Source of the DNA: Herbaspirillum sp. meg3
Lineage (GTDB): Bacteria; Pseudomonadota; Gammaproteobacteria; Burkholderiales; Burkholderiaceae_D
DNA: 64,000 bases
Direction of reading: 5' to 3'
Assembly: GCF_002257565.1 (NCBI RefSeq)
Contig: NZ_CP022736.1
Location: forward strand, 682,001-746,000
The position numbers were made by a program, and so were the translations under genes. Positions 8,849 to 17,320 of this stretch are shown here, one piece after another (positions within the stretch are counted from its first letter, which is position 1; each line of letters starts with the position of its first letter). A model generated the notes under the pieces. It worked only from the letters and a program-made list of their open reading frames with translations. It was not told the origin of the DNA and made no database searches.

Positions 8849-9598
8849 TTAATAATTGATGACTTCGGTCCGACTCGCTGTGATTGAAACAGAAACTGAA
8901 ACTGTTGTGGTTGTGGAGCTGCTGCCGTCGCCGGTTGCTGGTGTCGAGCCGTCATCGGTGGTTGGATTCTTGATCGATGCGACGAAATCGGCGATACCTT
9001 TTTTGAGGATCTCGTATGTCTTGTCAATGTTGCTGGCGATATCGCCATTGAGTACATTCAGTCCCGACAGGATGCCGCGCGCTTCGCTGAAGCCCTGGTC
9101 GACGCCTTTTTGAATCAGGCTCATGAAATTATCGAAGGCAGCGTTATTGTCGGTGCCAGTATCGGAGCCATCGGTCGCATCCGTGCCATCCGCGCTCTTG
9201 GAGTTATTGAGGCTGAACATCTGGAATGTGCTTTTGATAAACGACAGAATGCGTCCTGCAGTCGCTTCAGGGCTGTTGTCCTGAGACGCTGCGTTCTGGA
9301 TTGCATTTTCACCAAGCTGCGGCTTTAGAATGTCATTGAGGTTTTCAATGGCTGACTTGTAGACCAATGCCAGCGGATCATTCTGTGAGCTGATCGATAC
9401 CTCCAGAGATGCCTGCAGAATCGATGCATTCAATTGCTGTTTTGCAATTTCGGGAGTCAATTTGGTTTGTGTAGCGCCATCGGCGCCGTTAGTCGTACCA
9501 GTGCCGGTCGTGCTCTCAGCGGCGTCCGTATTGGCCGGCAGGTTGGTGGTCTGTGGGATGGTGCTTAAAGTATTGATGTCGGTGGTGCTGATTGCCAT
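8849..9598 (-). CDS. DUF5610 domain-containing protein
   Basis: A 249-residue protein without a signal peptide. The first 45 residues are Thr/Asn/Gly-rich and probably disordered. The DUF5610 core spans about 46-200: LNASILQASLEVSI, DPLALVYKSAIENLNDIL, a SPEATAGRILSFIKSTF motif and GVDQGFSEARGILSGL. The tail is Ser/Thr-rich and ends in alternating Val-Ser. The function of the family is unknown. CAGGAGACTGCC before the ATG is a good ribosome site. A neighbouring solute-binding protein gene lies upstream on the same strand with a 261-base gap, so it is probably transcribed separately. Confidence 0.75.
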   Translation of the reverse strand: MAISTTDINTLSTIPQTTNLPANTDAAESTTGTGTTNGADGATQTKLTPEIAKQQLNASILQASLEVSISSQNDPLALVYKSAIENLNDILKPQLGENAIQNAASQDNSPEATAGRILSFIKSTFQMFSLNNSKSADGTDATDGSDTGTDNNAAFDNFMSLIQKGVDQGFSEARGILSGLNVLNGDIASNIDKTYEILKKGIADFVASIKNPTTDDGSTPATGDGSSSTTTTVSVSVSITASRTEVINY

Positions 9599-9859
9599 GG
9601 CAGTCTCCTGTACAAGGACCGCACAAAAGAGAGAGAAATACGGCAGTCCATCCCCAACTTACGGCATCAGAAAAAGAATCTGAAGGTCAGAAAGTCATTT
9701 TTCGATGTAGGACTTTGCGCGTAGATGCGAGACAATACGTATCGCTTTCAATGAAATTGAAGAATTTTCCATGAAAAAGCCTAAACTTCCTAAGGTTTGG
9801 TATCCCCTTGCCGGCATCGTGAACGATTGTTTCTTTCCTTGCCTGAGAGGAATGTCGCA

Positions 9860-11017
9860 CTAATTCACGATGACGCCTGCTTTTCCTACGGTCGTCAAGT
9901 CGACGTAGGTTGAACCCTGGTGGTTTGTGCTCGAAAAATTGATGGGATATCCATCGTTCTTATAATTCTTGCCATTGAGATTTTCCAAAGCGGCAATCAA
10001 TTTTTCGCGTGTTGCGTGAGGACCTGCGCGTACCAGACCTTCGGACAAAACTTTGGCGGCGATATAACCTTCCAGGCTCAAATAGTTGAATTTTTTGATG
10101 CCTGCCTTGGTCATGGCTTTTTGATATTCACCGACAATCGGCAGCGCTGCCTTCCAAGGAAAGGGGACTATCTGCGTGATGAGCATACCGGTGGCGGCGT
10201 TTTCAAGTTCGTCCGTCAGCAAGGGGCTGCACACCAGCGAGGCGCAATAGAAGTAGCCGAGGTAGCCCTTGCTACGCAGACTTTTGATCAGCGAGCTGCT
10301 GAGGTCATTCGAAATGCTCATGAGCATGACGACATCAGGTTTGGATTGCAGAAGATTGTCTGCTGTTTTTCCGACGTCCATCCCTAAACCGCTTTCGAAG
10401 GAAACCAGTTGAATATTGGCTTCGGCGGTCAGGCTCTGCATCAATGCGCGATGCGGAAGGCCGGCAGTGTCGTTGAAAATAGCTACCCGTTTCAGACCAA
10501 TTTGGGCGAAACGCGGCAGCAGGTGGCGATACTCGTCGACATAACTCGCACGAATGGTAAAGATGTGGCGATTAAATGGGGCATAGAGCAGTTTTGCACC
10601 TGACACCGGGGCGAAGTAGGGAATTCTCTGCGCGGTAATGAAAGGCAGAACGGCCGCCGCAGTTTTGGCGCTCACGTAACCAAACAGGGTTAGCGCCTTT
10701 TGCTCGTTGACTAATTCCTCTGTGTTTTTCAATGCCAGTTCAGGATTGTTTTTGTCGTCCATCGTCAGCAGGCGGACAGGCCGTCCCTGAATTCCACCAC
10801 GTGCATTGAGCTGGGTGAAATAGACATTTGCACCCAGGATGAACTGACGCGAAACCTGAGAATAGATGCCGCTCAGATCGGTGGACTGGCCGATGACGAT
10901 CGCGTTGTCCGGAGGGCGTTCATCGACGGCGCTTGCAGGCCGAAAAGTAAGTGCGCCGAGAAGAAAAATGACGATTGCGCCAAGGTGGCGACTCTGGTGC
11001 TGAGCGCGTTTCTGCAT
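9860..11017 (-). CDS. ABC transporter substrate-binding protein, branched-chain amino acid type
   Basis: A 385-residue periplasmic binding protein (type 1, Peripla_BP_6 family). A signal peptide of about 30 residues ends near RPASAVDE. The mature part begins IVIGQSTDLSGIYSQVSRQFILGANVYF, the usual opening of LivJ-like receptors. QSKPDVVMLMSI and the C-terminal VDLTTVGKAG also fit. AGGAGG lies 6 bases before the ATG, so expression may be strong. No permease or ATPase gene is nearby. It is therefore an orphan receptor that must borrow a transporter or act as a sensor. The ligand is not predictable by eye. Confidence 0.82.
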   Translation of the reverse strand: MQKRAQHQSRHLGAIVIFLLGALTFRPASAVDERPPDNAIVIGQSTDLSGIYSQVSRQFILGANVYFTQLNARGGIQGRPVRLLTMDDKNNPELALKNTEELVNEQKALTLFGYVSAKTAAAVLPFITAQRIPYFAPVSGAKLLYAPFNRHIFTIRASYVDEYRHLLPRFAQIGLKRVAIFNDTAGLPHRALMQSLTAEANIQLVSFESGLGMDVGKTADNLLQSKPDVVMLMSISNDLSSSLIKSLRSKGYLGYFYCASLVCSPLLTDELENAATGMLITQIVPFPWKAALPIVGEYQKAMTKAGIKKFNYLSLEGYIAAKVLSEGLVRAGPHATREKLIAALENLNGKNYKNDGYPINFSSTNHQGSTYVDLTTVGKAGVIVN

Positions 11018-11175
11018 GATTGCCTCCTGATTGAATATTCTTCCGCAGTCGAGACGTCGAAAAAACAGTCGCTAGATGGTAGCAATCGAAAGAGGCTGCG
11101 CAACGAGAGGAGTTGAAATAGTCAGAAAAAAAGAAATAGATTTGCAGACTATTAAAAATTATTCTGAATTTCTTA

Positions 11176-12339
11176 CTAAAGTTCTTCCACCATGAACAGA
11201 CGGCGGTGTTCGCGCATGGCATAGCGATCCGTCATACCTGCGATGTAATCAGCTACCTTGCGGGCCTGGCGTCGACGCGTATCGTCGTCTTCGCTGCTCA
11301 CCTGCGCTGAAACCTGATAGTCCGGCGGCAGCAGGTTGGGTTGAGAAATGAACGCATGGAACAACTCCGCGATGATCCGGCGCGCCTTGCTGGTCATGCG
11401 ATTGACCTGATAATGGCGATACAGATTCTGGCGCAGGAAGCGTTTGAGTATCGCTGCTTCCTCTTTCATCGCTTCAGAGAAGGCGATGAGTGGCGCCGCA
11501 TTGCGTACGTCGTCGATGCTTTTCGGATCGACGGCGGCGATGTTGGCTTGTGACGTGTGGATCAAGTCGACGATGAGGGCATTGATCATCCGACGCACTG
11601 TTTCATTGATGGCGCGGCGACCGGTGATGCCGGGAAAGGCTTGCGCTGCTTCGCGCTGATGGCGCGCGAAGAAATCCACTTCGCCCAGTTGCGCCAGCGT
11701 CAGCAGGCCGGAGCGCAAACCATCATCGATATCGTGATTGTTGTAGGCGATCTCGTCGGCGAGGTTGGCCAGCTGCGCTTCCAGTCCAGGTTGTTTCTTG
11801 TCGATAAAGCGTTGGCCGATCGCGCCGAGTTGCCGTGCGTTGGGCAGCGAACAATGCTTGAGGATACCTTCGCGCGTTTCGAAGGTCAGGTTGAGACCGT
11901 CAAAAGCGCCATAGTGTTGTTCCAGATCATCGACCACGCGCAGGCTCTGGAGATTGTGTTCAAAGCCGCCGAAGTCCTTCATGCAGCTGTTGAGCTCGTC
12001 CTGGCCGGCATGGCCGAAGGGTGTATGGCCAAGGTCATGCGCCAGTGAAATGGCTTCCACCAGATCTTCATTGAGTCGCAGATTGCGCGCGCAGGATCGG
12101 GCGATCTGCGCGACTTCGATACTGTGGGTGAGACGCGTACGGAACAGGTCGCCTTCATGATTGACGAAGACCTGGGTTTTGTATTCGAGGCGACGGAATG
12201 CTGTGGAGTGAACGATGCGGTCGCGGTCGCGCTGAAACTCCGTGCGCGAACCGGGCGCTGGTTCCGTGAAACGCCGTCCTGCCGATCTCGCTGCATGTGC
12301 GGCATAGGGAGCTAATTGGAGCGGCGCGTCTTGGGTCAT
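11176..12339 (-). CDS. dgt: Deoxyguanosinetriphosphate triphosphohydrolase-like protein
   Basis: A 387-residue HD-domain hydrolase that splits dNTPs to deoxynucleoside and tripolyphosphate. The metal site motif is ISLAHDLGHTPFGHAGQDEL, preceded by the HSIEVAQIARSCARNL helix. Further family features are YNNHDIDDGLRSG and the C-terminal YIAGMTDRYAMREHRRLF. The length fits the short Dgt-like class rather than the 505-residue E. coli enzyme. It follows aroKB with a 70-base gap. Directly before its start is the GAACTCATTTCATGAA motif (12345-12360) that also bounds the repeat element upstream of aroK. Confidence 0.93.
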   Translation of the reverse strand: MTQDAPLQLAPYAAHAARSAGRRFTEPAPGSRTEFQRDRDRIVHSTAFRRLEYKTQVFVNHEGDLFRTRLTHSIEVAQIARSCARNLRLNEDLVEAISLAHDLGHTPFGHAGQDELNSCMKDFGGFEHNLQSLRVVDDLEQHYGAFDGLNLTFETREGILKHCSLPNARQLGAIGQRFIDKKQPGLEAQLANLADEIAYNNHDIDDGLRSGLLTLAQLGEVDFFARHQREAAQAFPGITGRRAINETVRRMINALIVDLIHTSQANIAAVDPKSIDDVRNAAPLIAFSEAMKEEAAILKRFLRQNLYRHYQVNRMTSKARRIIAELFHAFISQPNLLPPDYQVSAQVSSEDDDTRRRQARKVADYIAGMTDRYAMREHRRLFMVEEL

Positions 12340-12344
12340 GTCAG

Positions 12345-12360
12345 GAACTCATTTCATGAA
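12345..12360. repeat. Short repeat shared with the aroK upstream element
   Basis: GAACTCATTTCATGAA occurs here, just before the dgt start. It occurs again in the two outer arms of the inverted-repeat element at 14138-14398, exactly in the right arm and with one change in the left arm. In both genes ATG follows four to six bases after the motif on the coding strand. Confidence 0.6.
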
Positions 12361-12409
12361 GGTTCTTCAATGCAGCACAAAACAGGGACAGCGAGACAGA
12401 AAATCAGTT

Positions 12410-14161
12410 TCAATTCTCCGTGCATGCTGCCAATGTCTGCAGCAGGATGTCTTGCGGTACGCTGGTGATCAGTGGCTGACCGAGCGGTTTGATCAGGATG
12501 AACTTGATCTGGCCACCTTCATTTTTCTTGTCGACTTCCATCAGTTCCAGCCAGCGCTGTGTACCGAGATTCGGTGCGACGACCGGCAGGCCGGCAGCGT
12601 TGACCAGCGCTGTCAGTCGATCCTTGGTGGCGATGTCGATGAAGCCGAGGCGTTGCGACAGATCGGCCGCCATCACCATGCCGCAGCCGACGGCTTCGCC
12701 GTGCAGCCATTCGCCGTAGCCGAGGCCTGACTCGATGGCGTGGCCGAAGGTATGGCCGAAATTGAGAATCGCGCGCAGGCCGCCCTCGCGTTCGTCCTGA
12801 CGCACGACTTCGGCTTTGATTTCGCAGGAGCGCTGGATTGAATACGCCAGTGCCGCATTGTCTTTGGCGACAAGCTTGTCGATGTTGGCTTCGATCCAGT
12901 CGAAGAAGGGGGCGTCGATAATGGCGCCGTGCTTGATGACTTCAGCCAGTCCCGCCGATAGTTCGCGCGCCGGCAGCGTGTGCAGCGTCGCGGTATCTGC
13001 GATCACGGCTTGCGGCTGATAGAACGCGCCGATCATGTTTTTGCCGAGCGGATGATTGATGCCGGTCTTGCCCCCGACTGAGGAGTCGACCTGCGACAGC
13101 AACGTGGTCGGGATCTGGATGAAAGGCACGCCGCGCATGTACGACGCCGCGGCAAAGCCGGTCAGGTCGCCGATGACGCCGCCGCCCAGTGCGATCATGG
13201 TGGTCTTGCGATCGCATTTTTCAGCGAGCAGGACATCGAACACTTTCATCAGGCTGTTCCAGGTTTTTTCTTCTTCGCCGTCCGGCAGCACGATAGCTGT
13301 TACCTGCTTGCCTGCGTCTTCCAGCAGTTTCTGCACCTGTGCCAGATAGAGCGGGCCGACCTTGTCGTTGGTGACGATGGCGGCGCGCTTGCCGGCAACG
13401 TGGCGCGTCAGCAATTCGGGATTGGACAACAGGCCGTAGCCGATGGTGATCGGATAGCTGCGTTCTCCCAGGTCAACTTGCAGGGCAATGGTGGAATGGG
13501 TAGATGCAGTCATGGTGGATTCAGCTGAAATGATGTTAATTGATGCAAATGCAGATGCAGATGCAGTAGTCGCAGGGCTTTCAGGCTGAGCCTCTGCCAT
13601 TAACATGTCGGCAGTCGGCTTCGGCGTGAGTTCAAGCTGACTCAGGATGGATTGCACCAGAAATTGTACATTCGGGCGGCCGGTTTCAATGACGAAGTCG
13701 GCGACTTCACGGTAGTAGGGATCACGCTGACGCGACAGTTCTTCGAGCTTGCGGCGCGGATCCGCTGTTTGCAGCAGCGGCCGGTTTTTGTCACGGCCGG
13801 TGCGCTGCAGAATCTGATTGATGCCTGCGCGCAGATAAATCACGGTGCCGCGCTGCTTGAGGTATTCACGTGTTTCGGCGCGCAGAATGGCGCCACCACC
13901 GGTGGCAAGAACAATATCTTGCTGGGCGCTCAGTTCGCGGATAACGTCGGCTTCTCGCCTGCGAAAACTTTCCTCGCCTTCGATCTCAAAGATCACAGGA
14001 ATGGTTGTGCCGGTACGCGACTCGATCTCGTGATCCGAATCGACGAAGCGCTTATTCAATTTTTTCGCCAGGGCACGCCCTATGGTTGTCTTGCCGGCGC
14101 CCATCAGGCCGACAAGAAAGATGCTTCCACTCATACTAGAACTCATTTCATCAATATCCAT
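12410..14161 (-). CDS. aroKB: Fused shikimate kinase / 3-dehydroquinate synthase (AroK-AroB)
   Basis: One uninterrupted 583-codon frame. Residues about 10-185 are shikimate kinase: Walker A GLMGAGKTTIGRALAKKL, DSDHEIE, the shikimate-binding FRRREADVI, ATGGGAILR and the lid RDKNRPLL. Residues 217-583 (from an internal ATG at 13513) are a full 3-dehydroquinate synthase of about 367 residues with ALGGGVIGDLTGFAAASYMRG, QVDSSVGGKTGINHPLGKN and NFGHTFGHAIES. The linker is Ala/Ser/Pro-rich. In most betaproteobacteria these are two adjacent genes. The kinase start may be the ATG at 14134 (SGSIFLVGLMGAG) rather than 14161, because the first codons lie in a repeat arm. The two enzymes are steps two and five of the shikimate pathway. 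The internal ATG could still start a separate AroB. Confidence 0.88.
   Translation of the reverse strand: MDIDEMSSSMSGSIFLVGLMGAGKTTIGRALAKKLNKRFVDSDHEIESRTGTTIPVIFEIEGEESFRRREADVIRELSAQQDIVLATGGGAILRAETREYLKQRGTVIYLRAGINQILQRTGRDKNRPLLQTADPRRKLEELSRQRDPYYREVADFVIETGRPNVQFLVQSILSQLELTPKPTADMLMAEAQPESPATTASASAFASINIISAESTMTASTHSTIALQVDLGERSYPITIGYGLLSNPELLTRHVAGKRAAIVTNDKVGPLYLAQVQKLLEDAGKQVTAIVLPDGEEEKTWNSLMKVFDVLLAEKCDRKTTMIALGGGVIGDLTGFAAASYMRGVPFIQIPTTLLSQVDSSVGGKTGINHPLGKNMIGAFYQPQAVIADTATLHTLPARELSAGLAEVIKHGAIIDAPFFDWIEANIDKLVAKDNAALAYSIQRSCEIKAEVVRQDEREGGLRAILNFGHTFGHAIESGLGYGEWLHGEAVGCGMVMAADLSQRLGFIDIATKDRLTALVNAAGLPVVAPNLGTQRWLELMEVDKKNEGGQIKFILIKPLGQPLITSVPQDILLQTLAACTEN
13543..13566 (-). 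repeat. Hexanucleotide tandem repeat in the AroK-AroB linker
   Basis: Four consecutive six-base units on the plus strand (ATGCAA then three ATGCAG) encode the Ser-Ala/Phe-Ala stretch of the linker. Gain or loss of units keeps the reading frame and would only alter linker length. Confidence 0.8.
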
Positions 14162-14398
14162 GAGTGCGAACGATCCTGTTTGGGATGTAGTGCAAGGCGC
14201 GTCGCGCAGCCAAGGTGGCTTGGCAAGCGGCGCAACGCAGCAATACGCCCAAACAGGACGTTCCCTCCGGGTTCTTACTCAAAGAGGCACTGGCTGCGTT
14301 GCGCTCCTTGCGTGGCACCGCCACGCGACGCGTCGCACGCCTTGCCAGTGCCTCTTTGAGTAAGAACGCATCTCACGGATATTCATGAAATGAGTTCT
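14138..14398. repeat. Nested inverted-repeat element between pilQ and aroK
   Basis: Outer arms of 27 bases (14138-14164 and 14372-14398) are inverted copies with two mismatches. Inside are two further hairpins. One has perfect 24-base arms (14271-14294 and 14344-14367). The other has 10-base arms CCTGTTTGGG (14175-14184) and CCCAAACAGG (14248-14257). The loops of both contain related sequence (TGCGTTGCGC, CTTGC, GACGCG), as if two copies of one repeat module were placed side by side. No open frame of protein character lies inside. The left arm overlaps the first codons of aroKB. The remaining gap to pilQ (14399-14563) shows nothing recognisable. Confidence 0.8.
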
Positions 14399-14563
14399 GG
14401 GTTCGCTGCGGGATTGTCCGAAGGCCTGTTGCGTGCGGGAGGCAAGCATGTTCTTTGCATGTTTTGTGCGCCTTCCCAAGACAACGGGCTGCAACCGACG
14501 ATTTTACCGTCTGTTGCAGTGTTGTCGTGAAAATATCGGGAAAAAGATGGGTTGAGGCCGGTT

Positions 14564-16198
14564 TCAGCGTGAAAAACGCTGATCCAGCACGATTTTTGGC
14601 GTCAGGAAGATCAGTAATTCCGTTTTGTCATCGATTCTGCTGGTGTTTTTGAACAGATTGCCCAGAACGGGAATGTCGCCCAGCAAGGGCACCTTGGAGA
14701 CCGCCGTTGACTGAGTCTGGGTATATATCCCACCGATGACGACGGTGCCGCCATTTTCGACCTGTACCAGGGTTTTGACGTGTTTGGTGTTGATGGCCAG
14801 ACCGCCTGGCGTGGCTGTACCGCGGCTATCCTTGTTGATATCAACACTGAGAATGACGTTGCCGTCAGGCGTGATTTGCGGAGTGACTTCAAGTTTGAGA
14901 TTTGCCTTTTTGAACGCTGTCGATGTCGCTCCACTGCTCGTGGCTTGTTGATAGGGAATTTCTTCCCCTTGCTCAATCAGGGCGGCTTGCTGGTCGGCCG
15001 TGACGACGCGGGGACTGGAAACGATTTTTCCCTTGCCGTCCGCTTCCAGTGCCGACAGCTCAAGGTTGAGAAAGCGATTTGCTGCGGCATTGAAGAGGCT
15101 CAGCGCGAAGCTGCCGGCGTGAGCGCCGCCGATGGCAGACGCCGGCAAATTGACTGCGTGGTTGTTGGCATAGGACGCCGGTGCGGCCGGTGTCAGTCCC
15201 GCCAGTTCTCCCACGCTGTTGTAGGTGTTGCCTGCGGCGAAACCATTCGCCTTTGCCGAGAAGCCGAGGCGCACACCGAGATTGCGGCTGAATGAATCAT
15301 CGGCTTCGACAATGCGCGCCTCGATCAATACCTGGCGTGACGCGATGTCCACTTTTTCCAGCAGCTTGCGGATGTTGTCGAGCACGGTCGACGTATCCGT
15401 GATGAATAACTGATTAGTCCGTTGATCTACCATGGCACTGCCGCGTCGCGACAGGATGCTGTTGTGACGGTTGCCGTGAACGGCGTTGCCGCTATAGCCG
15501 ATGTTGTCGGCATGGCCGCCGTCATCGCTGATGCCGAAGGCTTTACGAAATGCTTCGGCTTTCTGATAGTTCAGCTGGAACACTTCTGCACGCAAGGGTT
15601 CGAGGTCGGCGATTTGCGCACGTTGTTCCAGCTCCAGTTTTTCCTTGGACAGCAACTCGGCGTGCGGCGCTACCCAGATGACGCCTCCGTTGCGGCGCAT
15701 ATCCAGCCCGCGCGCCTGCAGCACGATATCCAGCGCCTGATCCCATGGAACGTCTTTGAGCCGCAAGGTCAGTGCGCCACCGACGCTGTCGCTGGTGATG
15801 ATGTTGAGGCCGGTGAAGTCCGCGATGACTTGCAGGATGGCGCGTACTTCAATGTTTTGGAAATGCAGTGACAGTTTTTCACCACGATATTGCTGCGTAC
15901 GTTTTCCCTTGTCGGAAGGGGCATGCAGGTCAATGACCAGTTGCGTGTCTTTTTGATAGGCGTTGTATTCCCACGTTCCTTCGGCATCGATCAATATGCG
16001 TACATTGGATGCCTCTTGCGTGCTGAGTATGGTTCGTACAGGCGTGCCGAAATCGCTGACATCTAGGTTGCGGTGCAGAGATTCCGGCAAGCCTGTGTTG
16101 CTCATTTCTGCGATCAACTGCTTTCCCTGCTGCCGGATATTGAGCATGGTGGATGGGCCGGGAAGATCAACAATGATGCGGCCTTCCCCTTGAGGCAA
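14564..16198 (-). CDS. pilQ: Type IV pilus secretin PilQ, C-terminal part of a frameshifted gene
   Basis: This 544-codon frame carries the second AMIN segment (PQGEGRIIVDLPGPS, residues 2-90), then the secretin/TonB short N-terminal domain (LHFQNIEVRAILQVIADFTGLN). It continues with the N1 domain and the secretin core, ending with VPLLGDIPVLGNLFKNTSRIDDKTELLIFLTPKIV. The outer-membrane pore is therefore intact. The frame has only a TTG near the junction, and TAA stands three codons before it. The missing N-terminus lies in another frame at 16167-16769, so the two are halves of one pilQ. Unless corrected by slippage, this part would lack a signal peptide and could not reach the periplasm. Confidence 0.85.
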   Translation of the reverse strand: MPQGEGRIIVDLPGPSTMLNIRQQGKQLIAEMSNTGLPESLHRNLDVSDFGTPVRTILSTQEASNVRILIDAEGTWEYNAYQKDTQLVIDLHAPSDKGKRTQQYRGEKLSLHFQNIEVRAILQVIADFTGLNIITSDSVGGALTLRLKDVPWDQALDIVLQARGLDMRRNGGVIWVAPHAELLSKEKLELEQRAQIADLEPLRAEVFQLNYQKAEAFRKAFGISDDGGHADNIGYSGNAVHGNRHNSILSRRGSAMVDQRTNQLFITDTSTVLDNIRKLLEKVDIASRQVLIEARIVEADDSFSRNLGVRLGFSAKANGFAAGNTYNSVGELAGLTPAAPASYANNHAVNLPASAIGGAHAGSFALSLFNAAANRFLNLELSALEADGKGKIVSSPRVVTADQQAALIEQGEEIPYQQATSSGATSTAFKKANLKLEVTPQITPDGNVILSVDINKDSRGTATPGGLAINTKHVKTLVQVENGGTVVIGGIYTQTQSTAVSKVPLLGDIPVLGNLFKNTSRIDDKTELLIFLTPKIVLDQRFSR

Positions 16199-16769
16199 TG
16201 TTTTTTAACATCGGCAGATCTTGTGCCGGCGGCGGTATTGCGTTGGGCCGCGCTGCGGACGACGGGCGAGACTCAATCCGGAGCAGCAGGATATTGCCCT
16301 CAGTGCTGAGGGTGTACGGCATTGCTTGTCCGAGCATGAAAACGATCCGGCTGCGCTCTTCCGATTGCGCGATGGCGTAGGAACGCAGGGTATGCAGATT
16401 GACGGGCCGATTCGATGTCTCTGTTGCATTGTCGGTAGCGGGAATATCGATCGCGATGCGTGCCGGATTGGCCGTGGAAAAATGCGATGGTGATGATGCA
16501 GGCGCCTCACGCAGTCTGATGCGTACCTCGATGTATTTTCCTGCTTCCACCGCGTCGACGGCGAGAATGGCATTTCGTGTATTTTGTGCCTTCGCTTCGA
16601 AAGCGAAGCTGTAGTTCAACAGTAAGGATAAAGCCAGCGAGGCTAGCAAAGGAGGTCTGAGAGGTATAGCGACAAGGGAGCCTGTCACATGACGCAAGAT
16701 ATAACGAAATGCATCACGTAAGTCGAGTTTGAATTTAGATGCTCTGTAGATGTTGGGGTACGTATTCAT
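16167..16769 (-). pseudogene. pilQ: Type IV pilus secretin PilQ, N-terminal part (frameshifted)
   Basis: A 200-codon frame. A hydrophobic export segment (about 33-62) is followed by the first AMIN domain (NAILAVDAVEAGKYIEVRIRLREAP to EGNILLLRIE), which anchors PilQ to peptidoglycan. After LPMLKNI the frame turns into unrelated residues and stops. The proper continuation PQGEGRIIVDLPG is one base ahead. Intact homologues have IDFRRG between these points. The simplest reading is a deletion of about 14 bases, while removal of one base from the six-T run (plus strand 16201-16206) would also join the frames. The start overlaps the pilP stop by ATGA. Confidence 0.8.
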
Positions 16770-17320
16770 TTTCCAGAGCCTTGTAACGTCATTGTCGTCT
16801 GGCGATTTGTCCAGCGCCCCTTTGCGGCAGGCAGGAGTTCTTCCAGTTCGATTTCGCTATCGGAGATGCGTCGGATCATGCCGAAATCTTTGCCCACGTA
16901 GTCACCGATGTGCGCCATATAAACGATTCCATTGGCGCGAAGTAATGCCTGGTGGCGACCGTCTCGGGAAATTGTTCCGACCATTTGTATGGACTCCAGG
17001 GGAAAGTCTTCCAGAGCTTGCATGCCTCCTCGTTGTTTCGGTCGAGCCCGCACCGTGTCAGACTCGGCGGCGTCGGTGGGCGCGATAGTCTGGACGCGGC
17101 CGAAAGGTGTGTGGTCAGTGTTCGCGCGGTAGTGCAGTGGCAGGAATGTTGGCGAAGAAATTGCTTGTTGCGGCATTACCGTTCTAGTGCTGCGCAGGGT
17201 ATCTATCCATGCTTGCAGCTGCACGGTTGTTTCGCGGTCCGCACAAGCGCTCAAGCCAGTGACGGATATCAACATCAGCATGCTCATGAGCGCGCGCTCA
17301 CATTGAATTCGCCGCTTCAT
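16766..17320 (-). CDS. pilP: Type IV pilus inner-membrane lipoprotein PilP
   Basis: A 184-residue lipoprotein. The signal peptide ends in the lipobox LSAC at about residue 26. A disordered stretch is followed by the PilP beta-domain from about 95 onward (ALEDFPLESIQMVGTISRDGRHQALLRANGIVYMAHIGDYVGKDFG), which contacts PilQ and PilN/O. Length and motif order are normal. It overlaps pilO upstream and pilQ downstream by four bases each (ATGA), so translation of the whole set is coupled. Confidence 0.9.
   Translation of the reverse strand: MKRRIQCERALMSMLMLISVTGLSACADRETTVQLQAWIDTLRSTRTVMPQQAISSPTFLPLHYRANTDHTPFGRVQTIAPTDAAESDTVRARPKQRGGMQALEDFPLESIQMVGTISRDGRHQALLRANGIVYMAHIGDYVGKDFGMIRRISDSEIELEELLPAAKGRWTNRQTTMTLQGSGK

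Noticed and set aside
16198..16208. A AAA AAC slippery heptamer at the pilQ break as a programmed -1 frameshift site
   Set aside because: The second half of pilQ lies in the +1 frame relative to the first, so -1 slippage would not join them.
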